From positions 1-47,199 of IMG/VR virus record IMGVR_UViG_3300028883_000012: a DNA stretch of 47,199 nucleotides, one strand, 5' to 3'. Each line of letters starts with the position of its first letter. Position 1 is the stretch's first letter. Position numbers and translations under genes: made by a program. Of this stretch, positions 13,767-23,700 are shown in pieces. Source of the stretch: a virus. Under the pieces are notes generated by a model. The model worked only from the letters and a program-made list of their open reading frames with translations, was not told the origin of the DNA and did no database searches.

Positions 13767-15171
13767 CCTAGAAAAAGGTTTAAGTTTCTTAGATCCTATA
13801 ACAAAGACACTCAAGGTAGACGAGATTGACTTTGGTGAGAGGTCAAGGATTGAGTATACAGGTATCGAGGAACTAGCCAAAGATATAAAAGCTAATGGTT
13901 TAATCAATGACATCTGTGTCATGGGTAGACCAGGCAAACCTTACTTACTTCTAGCAGGTGGTCGACGACTAACTGCGATTAAGTTTTTAAAGCGGACAAG
14001 TGTTAGATGCAAGGTCTATCCAACACTTACTGATGTGCAGGTTATGATAGTAGAACTATCTGAAAACCTACATAGACAAGACCTTGAACCTGTTGTTGTT
14101 ATTAAACAGCGGGCAAAGATTGCTAAGCTTATGCACAAGAATAGCTTAGAGAATAAAGAGAAGGCACCTACTCTGTTTGATATCTCAAAGTCACTGGGTA
14201 TAGATAAAGCTACACTCAGTAGAGATTTAAAGTTGAGTGGTCTTATCGAACAATACCCTGACGCTATCAAGAATGTGAAGTCAAGAAAAGATATTGCAAA
14301 AAACTTACAGAAGTTAGAGCAAGAAGAAATTATCAGGGAGATAGCTAAGCGACAAAAGAAAGATGACATTGAGTTAGCTACTACATCTAAGACTAAAGAT
14401 AAAGGAAAGAAAGAATCTCATGGTGATGTTGAAGTAGATGCTGAAGACATAAGAAAAGCAAAGCATGAACGACTACAAATTCTACTCAAAAAGTTTTATG
14501 TTGGAGATACCTTTGAAGTATGTGAAAAGTTAGTGCAGAAAGAAGCTAAGGTTCACTTGGTTGAGATAGATCCGCCATATGGTATTGACTACACAAAAGT
14601 TAAACGTAGTGCAGAGAACACTGAAACCTATAATGAGATACCATTAAGTGAGTATCCTGCCTTTCTTAAAAGAACCCTCAAGTATGCTTATGACTTATTA
14701 CCTGATGATGGGTGGGCTATCTGTTGGTATGCTATTAACTTATCACACGACCTACTCATTAACACGGCTAAAGAGATAGGCTTCACTACCACAGGTATAC
14801 CTTGTATATGGACTAAGCCAAACTCAACAGGTCAGAACAACCAACCAAAGATTAATCACAGTAATGTCTATGAAGTGTTCCTTGTCTTAAGGAAAGGTAA
14901 GGCATACCTTAATCGTAATGGTAGAGTTAATGAGTATCGCTACCCTAATGTTAAATCTAAATCTCATGCTACCGAAAAACCTGTTGAACTATATGAAGAT
15001 ATCTTTGATACCTTTGTATCTCAAGGCTCACACATACTGAGTATGTTTGCAGGTAGTGGTTCTCCCATTGTGGCAGCTATTAAGAAAGGATACCAGGTTC
15101 TTGGCATTGACAGTCATGAAGCACATAAGGTATCTTATGAAGGCTTGATAAGAAAACATTTACAGTTGTGA
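13759..15171 (+). CDS. ParB-like domain fused to a DNA methyltransferase
   Basis: 470 residues. N-terminal ParB/Srx-like domain (about 15-110) with the GGRR loop at 67-70 in LLAGGRRLTAIK and the ENLHRQDL segment at 102-109. A KorB-type helix-turn-helix follows (about 138-165), then a lysine-rich linker. The C-terminal methyltransferase has the DPPYG catalytic motif (271-275) before the SAM-binding FAGSGSP motif (430-436), which is the beta-class order of amino (N4-C or N6-A) methylases. ParB-methylase fusions are known in phages. It may protect phage DNA or mark sites for replication or packaging. The target sequence is unknown. Confidence 0.88.
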   Translation: MSDLEKGLSFLDPITKTLKVDEIDFGERSRIEYTGIEELAKDIKANGLINDICVMGRPGKPYLLLAGGRRLTAIKFLKRTSVRCKVYPTLTDVQVMIVELSENLHRQDLEPVVVIKQRAKIAKLMHKNSLENKEKAPTLFDISKSLGIDKATLSRDLKLSGLIEQYPDAIKNVKSRKDIAKNLQKLEQEEIIREIAKRQKKDDIELATTSKTKDKGKKESHGDVEVDAEDIRKAKHERLQILLKKFYVGDTFEVCEKLVQKEAKVHLVEIDPPYGIDYTKVKRSAENTETYNEIPLSEYPAFLKRTLKYAYDLLPDDGWAICWYAINLSHDLLINTAKEIGFTTTGIPCIWTKPNSTGQNNQPKINHSNVYEVFLVLRKGKAYLNRNGRVNEYRYPNVKSKSHATEKPVELYEDIFDTFVSQGSHILSMFAGSGSPIVAAIKKGYQVLGIDSHEAHKVSYEGLIRKHLQL

Positions 15172-15178
15172 GGTGTCT

Positions 15179-17683
15179 ATGATAATCGCACCTCTCGGCA
15201 ATAAGAACGCTGAGATAGCTATCGTATCTGATAACTTAAGTCCTGAAGATGTTAGGTTTGGGCGTGGTTATTCAGGTGGTATAGGCTCAGCTCTTAAAGA
15301 ACCGTTAGTGAGGTTAGGTTATAATGTCTTATCTGATATGTATCTAACTCACTTTAATAATCGAAGCACGTCTTGCACAAGTCTAATTAGATGTATGCGA
15401 GATAAGAAGCAAGGTGCTGAACACGAGTATTCTATTACTCAATACTCTGGTTTCAATGTATGTAAGGAGTCATTGGTAACTGATCTTAAATCTATGCCCA
15501 ACCTTAAATACATTGTGGCATTAGGGGATGAAGCCCTGTATGCCTTGACTAGTTATTGGGGAGTTAGATATAGACGTGGCTCAGTATATGAATGGACAGA
15601 AAAACCTGGAGTTCTTATCTTAGCTATGGAAAACCCTCGTGAGTGGGTAGGATATCACACACCTTTTGGTAAGTATGTAATGGGTGATATCATTAAGCTA
15701 AGGTTAGGACATAAGGACCTTCAAAAACTAAAGAAGGGATTGAAGGTAAACCATCCTACAACACAGGTTGCTCCTGACTTAGAAGAAGTCATAGCTTATA
15801 TCAATAAGTGTAAGGAGTATAAACTATGTGCTATGGATATAGAATGTAGTAGGGATGCTTATGAAGTGGATAACAATCTTGTTAAGAATATTAGCTGCTT
15901 TTCTCTTGCTGTTAATGACAATACCTCTATTAGTATACCTATCCTTACGAGAGATGGTAACCCTTATTATTCGAAAGAAGAATTTGAAATCATCTTAGAG
16001 AGAACTAAGGAACTCTGCTTAGATAAGACTGTAAAGAAAGTATTTCATAATGCACACTTTGATACTTTCATTCTCTGGCATGATTGGGGTGTTCAGTTTA
16101 GGAACATAGCTGACACTATGGTTTCATTTGGGACACTATACCCTGACTTTCCAAAGGGATTAAATGTTCTTACATCTATACTTACTGACATTCCTTATTA
16201 TAAGGATGAAGGCAAGGAGTTTATTAAACTTAATTCTACTGGTTATTCCTTCTGGCGATACAATGCCCTTGATAGTGCGGCGACAGTTCAATGTTATGTA
16301 GAACTAGAACGCTTACTTAAAAAGAATAACCTACACAAAATATCTATTAATCAAAATAACTTATGTGAACCACTCCTCTATATGATGAAGCGTGGCTTAG
16401 CTGTTAATGAAGAAGAAAAAGATAGACTGACAGAAGAAGCTAAGGTAGAGTTAGAAGAACTTGAACTAGCATTTGAACGCCTTGCAGGTAAACCAATTAA
16501 CCTAAGAAGTTCTAAACAGATTAAAGAATACTTCTATGGCACATTAGGTTTACCTCCTTACAAGAGTAGAAAGACTGGTAAACCTACTACAGATGAGAAG
16601 GCTCTCAAACGTATGGCAAGGAAAGGAATAGAAGAAGCTAACATCTTACTAAGACATAGAGAGGTATCTAAATTTCTTTCTTCTTATCTTACTGTATCCC
16701 TTAAAGATGACAACAGATTACGTGGTCAGTTTAAGCCATACGGCACTACCTCAGGTAGATTATCTTGTGCTATGACACCATACAACACAGGTCTTAATGT
16801 GCAAACACTTCCTGAAAACTTTAAGCGTATGGTTGTGGCTGATGAAGGTTGTCTTATTTATGAGGTAGACTTATCAAAAGCTGAGAACATGATTGTAGCT
16901 CATATTGCCCCCGACCATAACATGATAAAAGCATTTAGTCAGGGGATAGACTTACACTCATTAACTGCTTCCCTTATCTGTGGTCTATCAATCGAAGAAG
17001 TTATCAGACAAAATGATAATAAAATCATGGCACCTATTGCGGGTGGCACAAAGACATGGAGATACTGGGGTAAGAAAGCTAATCATGGTCTTAACTATGG
17101 TCAGGGTTATAGAGCATTCTCACTTCAAAATGAGATAACAGAAGATGTAGGTAAGTTCATTGTTGATAGATACTTTAAGGCATATCCTGGTGTAGCTAAC
17201 TATCATAGATGGGTGCAAGATGAACTGAATAAATCTCGTCGTCTTGTTAATCTACTTGGTAGACAACGTGTATACTTAGGTAGGTTAGACTATGCAACAT
17301 TTAAAGAAGCTTACTCCTTTACCCCACAATCAACAGTAGCCGACATCATTAATCACTATGGTCTTAATGGTATCTGGCGTGAAAGATTTGGCTGGGCAAG
17401 ATATGTTCAGTTACTCAATGACGTCCATGATAGTATTGTATATCAAATACCTATTAAGTATGGTGTTGACTATCATGCTATGGTTATTACTAACATTCAA
17501 CAGATGTTAGAGATATCATTACTATGGCGAGGTAAGTCTTTTGTTATACCTGCAGTTACATCAGTCGGAGTTGACTTGGCTGACGTGCACTCAGGTGGAA
17601 CAATGCGAGAAATCAATACTAACCAAAACATATATAACCTACGTAAAGATATACAGAAGGTGGCAGATGAGTTATTGGCTTGA
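15179..17683 (+). CDS. polA: Family A DNA polymerase with N-terminal UDG-like domain
   Basis: 834 residues from the ATG at 15179, preceded by GAGG; a GTG at 15173 would add two residues. The first ~185 residues resemble a uracil-DNA-glycosylase fold: EDVRFGRGYSGGIG matches its early motif, but the usual HPS motif near the end is replaced by ENPREW, so activity is doubtful. The 3'-5' exonuclease has D220/E222, HNAHFD (290-295) and Y361/D365. The polymerase has motif A with D564 and E569, motif B KKANHGLNYG (632-641) and motif C VHDS (749-752). Replicative phage polymerase. Overlaps the helicase gene start. Confidence 0.92.
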   Translation: MIIAPLGNKNAEIAIVSDNLSPEDVRFGRGYSGGIGSALKEPLVRLGYNVLSDMYLTHFNNRSTSCTSLIRCMRDKKQGAEHEYSITQYSGFNVCKESLVTDLKSMPNLKYIVALGDEALYALTSYWGVRYRRGSVYEWTEKPGVLILAMENPREWVGYHTPFGKYVMGDIIKLRLGHKDLQKLKKGLKVNHPTTQVAPDLEEVIAYINKCKEYKLCAMDIECSRDAYEVDNNLVKNISCFSLAVNDNTSISIPILTRDGNPYYSKEEFEIILERTKELCLDKTVKKVFHNAHFDTFILWHDWGVQFRNIADTMVSFGTLYPDFPKGLNVLTSILTDIPYYKDEGKEFIKLNSTGYSFWRYNALDSAATVQCYVELERLLKKNNLHKISINQNNLCEPLLYMMKRGLAVNEEEKDRLTEEAKVELEELELAFERLAGKPINLRSSKQIKEYFYGTLGLPPYKSRKTGKPTTDEKALKRMARKGIEEANILLRHREVSKFLSSYLTVSLKDDNRLRGQFKPYGTTSGRLSCAMTPYNTGLNVQTLPENFKRMVVADEGCLIYEVDLSKAENMIVAHIAPDHNMIKAFSQGIDLHSLTASLICGLSIEEVIRQNDNKIMAPIAGGTKTWRYWGKKANHGLNYGQGYRAFSLQNEITEDVGKFIVDRYFKAYPGVANYHRWVQDELNKSRRLVNLLGRQRVYLGRLDYATFKEAYSFTPQSTVADIINHYGLNGIWRERFGWARYVQLLNDVHDSIVYQIPIKYGVDYHAMVITNIQQMLEISLLWRGKSFVIPAVTSVGVDLADVHSGGTMREINTNQNIYNLRKDIQKVADELLA

Positions 17684-18980
17684 TGACTATTTAAAATACA
17701 CAAGCAATACTGAGGCTCCCACTGTCTATCATGAGTGGGCAGGTATCTCAGTAGTAGCAGCTGTGTTACAAAGAAAAGTTAACTTCGTTATTAACGTAGA
17801 TCCAATTTATCCTAATATGTTTATTGCGATTGTTGGACCTCCAGGAACGAGAAAGGGAGCTGCGTTGCGTAGAGCCAAGCAATTCATTGATAAGCTAGGT
17901 ATATACAGATGTGCTGAGTCTGTTACCAAAGAACAACTTGTCATTGAATTAGCTCAGACGAATACAGGTGGTGAAGGTCCACTGTTATCAGGAACTATAC
18001 CACTGTCTGACCTATTAGAGGATGGGGTAGGTAATTTAGGAAAAGAGATAAGTGACTCAGAATACTGTGCACTAAGTCTTATTGCTTCTGAGTTAGCTAC
18101 CTTCCTCAATAGGGGAGATGACCTGTTCTTTACTATGCTTACTGAATGGTTTGACTGTGAAGAGAGTTGGACCTATAAGACTAAGAACAAAGGTAAGTAT
18201 AAATTAAGAAACATATGGTTCAATATGTTAGGTGCAATTACTCCTAACCTAGTAGCCAATACACTAGGTGCAACAGCCTTTGGCTCAGGACTTATAAGTA
18301 GGTTTGTATTTGTATACGCAGATAAGAAATCAAAAATTATCTTTATGGATGAAGATAGTATAGTAGGAGGTTCAACTAAAAAGAGTGTAGAAGATGAAGA
18401 ATTGTTTAATAGTTTAATCAACAGACTAAGTGATATCCAATCAATCAAAGGTAGATTTCTTATGGACCAAGATGCTTATCAAGAATATGTTAAGTGGAGA
18501 ATTAAGTCAGAGAAAGACCCGCCCTTTGGTAAGAACCTACGCTTTGAACATTATGTTGATAGACGACCAACACATTTAATTAAGGTAGCTATGATATTTG
18601 CTTGTATGCGGGATGACCTAAATGGTCAGCTTGTTATTAAGTTAGAAGATTTAAGTAGGGCTACTGAGTTATTAGAAAGAACAGAGAATAAGATGGGACT
18701 ATCGTTTAGAGGTGTTGGAGATTATGACCAAGCTGCAGTTCTATCTAAACTAGTGAGAATGTTGGCAGGTAATTCTAATGAAGAAAAGAGTAAGAAGTTT
18801 ACAGTTAATGAATTGTATGCTAACTTCCTTAATGAGTTAAGCTACGTAGATTTTATGCGAGTAGTTGAGTCAACAGTTAAGGCAGAGGTAGCTCTGATGT
18901 TTAGAGATAAAACAACTGGTGTAACCTACATTAGCTTTAATGAAAAAATGAGAGATGAATATAACAAAGGACTAGTGTAA
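17667..18980 (+). CDS. DUF3987-type replicative helicase/primase-like ATPase
   Basis: 437 residues from the ATG at 17667, inside the polymerase 3' end; a longer frame start at 17541 would be buried in the polymerase. The N-terminal YLKYTSNTEAP and HEWAGISVVAAVLQRKV blocks, and Walker A GPPGTRKG (57-64), match DUF3987 proteins. These occur beside phage DNA polymerases and are thought to be replicative helicases. It lies between polymerase and ligase genes and overlaps both, so it is part of the replisome operon. Confidence 0.8.
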   Translation: MSYWLDDYLKYTSNTEAPTVYHEWAGISVVAAVLQRKVNFVINVDPIYPNMFIAIVGPPGTRKGAALRRAKQFIDKLGIYRCAESVTKEQLVIELAQTNTGGEGPLLSGTIPLSDLLEDGVGNLGKEISDSEYCALSLIASELATFLNRGDDLFFTMLTEWFDCEESWTYKTKNKGKYKLRNIWFNMLGAITPNLVANTLGATAFGSGLISRFVFVYADKKSKIIFMDEDSIVGGSTKKSVEDEELFNSLINRLSDIQSIKGRFLMDQDAYQEYVKWRIKSEKDPPFGKNLRFEHYVDRRPTHLIKVAMIFACMRDDLNGQLVIKLEDLSRATELLERTENKMGLSFRGVGDYDQAAVLSKLVRMLAGNSNEEKSKKFTVNELYANFLNELSYVDFMRVVESTVKAEVALMFRDKTTGVTYISFNEKMRDEYNKGLV

Positions 18981-20725
18981 TGAAAGAAAAAGTATTAGAC
19001 AAGTTAGGTAAAGCGTATGAGAAAGGACAACCTATAGTTAGTGATACTGACTATGATGCAATCGCTGAGGTTATTGGTAAACCTAATACTGTGTGGGAGA
19101 GTAAGGGAGATACTCGACACAAGATCTTTATGGGTAAGATTGCCAAGACAAATGATGATAAGGTTATAGAGTTAAGGTTTAATGATCCTGACTATATAGC
19201 CCAACCTAAGTTCGATGGTATATCTGCAGAAGTAGTATATAGAAACGGAGAGATAGTTCAAGTAACTACAAGGGGAGATGGGTTATATGGTATGGATATA
19301 ACTAAACACTTTAAGAAATGCACTCATGACCCAAGACCTTATTCTATGTGGTCAGGAATAGTGAGAGGAGAGCTTGTTATATCTTATAGAGAGATGGCAC
19401 ACTTTCCTGAATATAAGAACCCTCGTAATGCAGTAGCTGGTCTATACAATAGGAAGGCTGTAAGTCATAAACTTGAACACACAACCTTCCTTCCATACGA
19501 CAAGATACACGAGAATGGTTACATCTATACTCTTGACTACATGGAGTTGAGTAGCCTTAAGATGATACACCAAGTAATAAAGGATAGGCATTGGGCTAAC
19601 TTTCCTATTGATGGTATAGTATTCAAAGAACGTGGTAACATAAGATACAATGACCAAGGGATTAGAGAGAATTGTATTGCTTATAAGGAAGAACAACAAG
19701 CAGATAGTGCTTGGTCCTTTATTAAAGAAATTGAGTGGGATGTATCACGTCATGGTAAACTATCTCCCGTAGCAATCATTCAACCTGTAGATGTTGATGG
19801 TGTAACCGTATCTAGAGTAACACTCAATAGTGCAAAGTTTATAGAAACTAATAAGATTACTCTTGATAGCTTAGTTTGTATACAACGAGGTGGTGGGGTT
19901 ATACCTGAGATACTCTCAGTATACAATGATGAAGATGAGTATATACCTTATGTGCTACCCCAAGAATGTCCACACTGTGATAACTTTGTTCATAGAAAAG
20001 GAGCTAATCTGTTTTGTGGTAATGACTTTTGTATTGGCAAGGTTAAGTCATACATTGAATATGCAGCTAAGTCAGTTCTCAATATTAAGAATGTTGGAAA
20101 GGATAGCTTATATAATAGTTTTATCAGTGCCGTTAGAATAAACAGATATAATATCTTAGAGCTAGGTAAGGGTAACATATATGTTATGATTAACATATAC
20201 CTTAAGGAAGCATTTAATATTACTACACTAACAAGAGCACAAGCTATACTATTAGCTAACATAGAAGGTATAGGGTCTGGAACTGCTACTAAGATTGCAG
20301 ATGACACATCAGCATTAACCTTATATAAGTTTATTCAGTATGTAATAGACAATCATATCGTAGGAAATTCCGTTATATTTCGGGGTATATTTGCCATATA
20401 CGGCACGAAGATAGCCACACCCTGCCAAACCACACACAATAAAACGATTGTCATTACAGGGACTTTGCCCCTTGAACGAGATAAGGTTATAGTTAAACTT
20501 GATAAGTTAGGTATTAAAGTTAATGCCTCTGTATCATATAAGGTTGATGAGTTACTTGTTGGTGTTGAACCTGGAAAAACTAAAATAGAAAAAGCTACAA
20601 AATATCAGATACCTATTACAATAGTAGATAATGCGGATACCTTCGGGGATTGGTTAGAAGCTAATAAAATAAACCCAGATGATTTTTTTGATATCAATCC
20701 TAGTGTTGACTACGTAGATATTTAA
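18980..20725 (+). CDS. ligA: NAD+-dependent DNA ligase
   Basis: 581 residues, shorter than bacterial LigA (about 670). The adenylated lysine is K77 in QPKFDG, followed by TRGDG near residue 95. An OB-type region leads to a CPHC...CGNDFC zinc finger (about 330-355), helix-hairpin-helix repeats (IEGIGSGTA) and a C-terminal BRCT domain (about 490-570). The N-terminal NAD-binding part is reduced but keeps the SDTDYD motif. It seals nicks in phage DNA. The ATG overlaps the helicase stop. Its last 26 bases overlap the end of the opposite-strand giant gene. Confidence 0.92.
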   Translation: MKEKVLDKLGKAYEKGQPIVSDTDYDAIAEVIGKPNTVWESKGDTRHKIFMGKIAKTNDDKVIELRFNDPDYIAQPKFDGISAEVVYRNGEIVQVTTRGDGLYGMDITKHFKKCTHDPRPYSMWSGIVRGELVISYREMAHFPEYKNPRNAVAGLYNRKAVSHKLEHTTFLPYDKIHENGYIYTLDYMELSSLKMIHQVIKDRHWANFPIDGIVFKERGNIRYNDQGIRENCIAYKEEQQADSAWSFIKEIEWDVSRHGKLSPVAIIQPVDVDGVTVSRVTLNSAKFIETNKITLDSLVCIQRGGGVIPEILSVYNDEDEYIPYVLPQECPHCDNFVHRKGANLFCGNDFCIGKVKSYIEYAAKSVLNIKNVGKDSLYNSFISAVRINRYNILELGKGNIYVMINIYLKEAFNITTLTRAQAILLANIEGIGSGTATKIADDTSALTLYKFIQYVIDNHIVGNSVIFRGIFAIYGTKIATPCQTTHNKTIVITGTLPLERDKVIVKLDKLGIKVNASVSYKVDELLVGVEPGKTKIEKATKYQIPITIVDNADTFGDWLEANKINPDDFFDINPSVDYVDI

Positions 20726-23700
20726 GTGCTTCTTTATACTCATCATAGCCTTCTTTATCTTTATTATCCATTTGCCATCTTATATCATTAATAAGCTTAA
20801 GCATCCTTTTAATTCTTTTAGGGTTATAAGCCTTAGGTTCTCCGTTAGGTCCAATTTCTACCTCACTTGCTATCTTCACTATTTCCTGAATTTTATGAGA
20901 GGCTCTAATTTCTTCAGGCATTGTCTCATAAGCACTAAACAATAGGCTAAGAATAACTCCAACATAATTATTGGTCTCTCTAGATAGTATGTCAAGAGAT
21001 CTTTGTTTATCTATATCACCTGGTGCTCCTTCTACATAAGCTAATAAAGGTATAAGTCTTAGTGTCATGTATTTAGTAACCTGCATAAACTGGACATGAG
21101 GTGGTGCAAGTGGATCACTTACTGTATTATCATAGTTGTTATATGCCTCAAAGAGAACTCTCCATAGTGGGTGGAAATCAAACTGGAATGCTGTAAGAAA
21201 AGTTTTAAACTTATCTGTGTAGGTAGGGTCAAACATCTTCGAGAACTTACCAATATAATTCTGAACTAAGTTTGCGGGATGAGTAAATGTAATAACCATA
21301 TCCTTGTATCCAGTAGGTGTCTCAATCATACGTCTATATCTTCTACCCCATTCATCTCTCTTATAACCTAATCCAAGCATAAGCATATCAAAAGCTGAAT
21401 TAAGGACTAATATGTTAAGCACTGCTCGTGAGTTAATAACATCATGATACCCAACTTGGTTAGGATTTTTAATAGCCTTACCAATACTTCTAGCCATATC
21501 ACTATATAGCTTAATCATACTAATTCTAAAGGAAGGAGTAAAGAATATCCTATTCAATGCTCGTCTTACTTTAGGTGGAACATTAGCATAGTCTCCATGA
21601 TACAGTGCAGTATACTGTCCTGCCTGTTGTGTAGTATATCCAAGTTCAAGCAGTGCATTGAAAGACATCATTCTTAATACCTGATCTAGATGCCAAGCCG
21701 TCTCTTGTGAAGCATTGTATATCTCATTGATTAGTGCCATAGGTGTTTTAAGATAATTTAAAAACTTACCTTCACCAACCTTAGTAAGATTAGCTTTATT
21801 AAGAGAATAGGCAACTGAATAAACTATCTTACCTAAGATATTCTTATGAGCTTTGATAAAGTTCTGTGCCCATACTTGCTTAGGAACAATAGAAGGGGCT
21901 GACACACCACTATTAAGAACCATATCATAATAAACATCTGCCCTATACTCAACATCTTTCCATGCCTTAACAAAGCCTGGTAATGTAAGTGTGCCTAACA
22001 TATATGCTTGTACAGTATCATTAAGTGGTAACCTAAGTGGGTTAATAAAAACTTTATTCTTGGATGACCTTAATAATCTTTGGTATAGACCACGACTTGT
22101 TTCAGATGCTTCCTTAACTTCAAGTAGGTATTGTTTAATATCATTATGAATAGCAAGAAACTCAGACGTCGTTCCAACAGGTGCAATACCCCAATTGGTT
22201 ATAAAGTCTCTTCTTCTTATACGAGAAAAGTTCTCAGGTTTTTTGCTATCCTTAGTCTTGAGGTCTATGATTAATCCATCTTTAACAAACTGTTGAACTG
22301 CTGTGCCATAAGCAATAGTTTCGGCAGCATTAAAAGCCATAGATGCCATGATAACTGCATAAGATAAATTCTCAGCGTTAACTAATCCATGAGTTACTGC
22401 ATAGTCAAGTGTAGGTATACGTCTACTAATAGCCATACCCGCACTTTCTTTCTTAGGTAACTGTATGTTACTCTTACTACGTTCCTTTGATATAATGGAC
22501 TTAATAGTCTCACGTTGATATTTAATAAATGGTAGCTTATCATAAGGTGCATTAAGAGCCATCTGTAAAGCATAGATTTCCTCATCAGTAAGTTTCTTAC
22601 CTGAGTTATGTTTCTCAATAGCTGATTCAACCAAAGCATCATATCTCTTTACATATAACTTAACCATAGTCATGTTCATATAATTAAAGTTATCTATGTA
22701 AGAGTTTAGCTTTTCAAGATTGGTTATCTTTTTCTTAACTTTAGCTGCTTGGTCTTTAGTTAACTGCCCCGCTTTAAGACGTTCATTTAATCTTTCTATT
22801 GACTCTTTGTTCCTGGCTTTAAAAGCCTCAGCAAACCTACCATTAGGTAAACCACCCACTTCTTCCATCATAGTAGCTATGTTATCTACAGCTTCCACAT
22901 ACTTAGAATAGTTAGTCTTTATATATTCCTGAAGTGAGGTTGGTAGTTCTTTAAAGAGTTTAGTCTTAAGCATATCCTTTCTTTCAAACAAGAGAGGAGC
23001 TACCATATCAAATTTTATCTTATCCTGTTTAGATAATGACTTATAAATCTGCTTGTTAACTTTATCCAAGAACAATAAGTCTACCATGAACTTTTCAATA
23101 AGAGCATTCTGATGACTAGGTAAACTTTTAAGTGCAACTATACTACGTGAAGCAATGTTACGCAATCTGAAATCAAGTGACGTTGCTTCTTTAAATCTTT
23201 CAGTCATAAACTTAGCAATAGACGACAACTGCTTATTAATCTGAGCATACATATACATAATGTTATCATAGGATTGTTGTGGATGCTCACCTTGTAAAGC
23301 AAGAACACTACCAAGTCTGTTATTAAGGTCACGATAGTATGCATCTATATCATGTCTAACCTCTGCACTAACATGAAATCCAGACTCATGCTTGAGCAAT
23401 ATGTTATTCATGGTAAGAACTCTTAGAAAGAATTCAGCTCCTATCTTATCTAACTTAGGATCTGTAGGGTCTCCTTCAAAGATAAGTTTTTCAGCATCAA
23501 CTTCAGAGAAAGCTTTTGGTTCTATACTATCCCTAAACAGTTCATAGATTTCTTTCAGTGCCTGTTGCTGTTTCTTAGCATCATCAGATTTAAGGACTTT
23601 ATTACCTTCAACCTTAATATGTTTACTTTCATTCTCATTAACTTTTGCAAGTATCTTACCCGTTTTCGGATTACCTCTGGATAACATCTTGGCATAGACA

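Noticed and set aside
14016-14369. 117-residue minus-strand frame
   Set aside because: Shadow of the ParB-methyltransferase gene; Ser/Phe/Ile-rich composition and no start signal.
19990-20307. 105-residue minus-strand hydrophobic frame
   Set aside because: Antisense to the ligase zinc-finger and helix-hairpin-helix region; no ribosome site.
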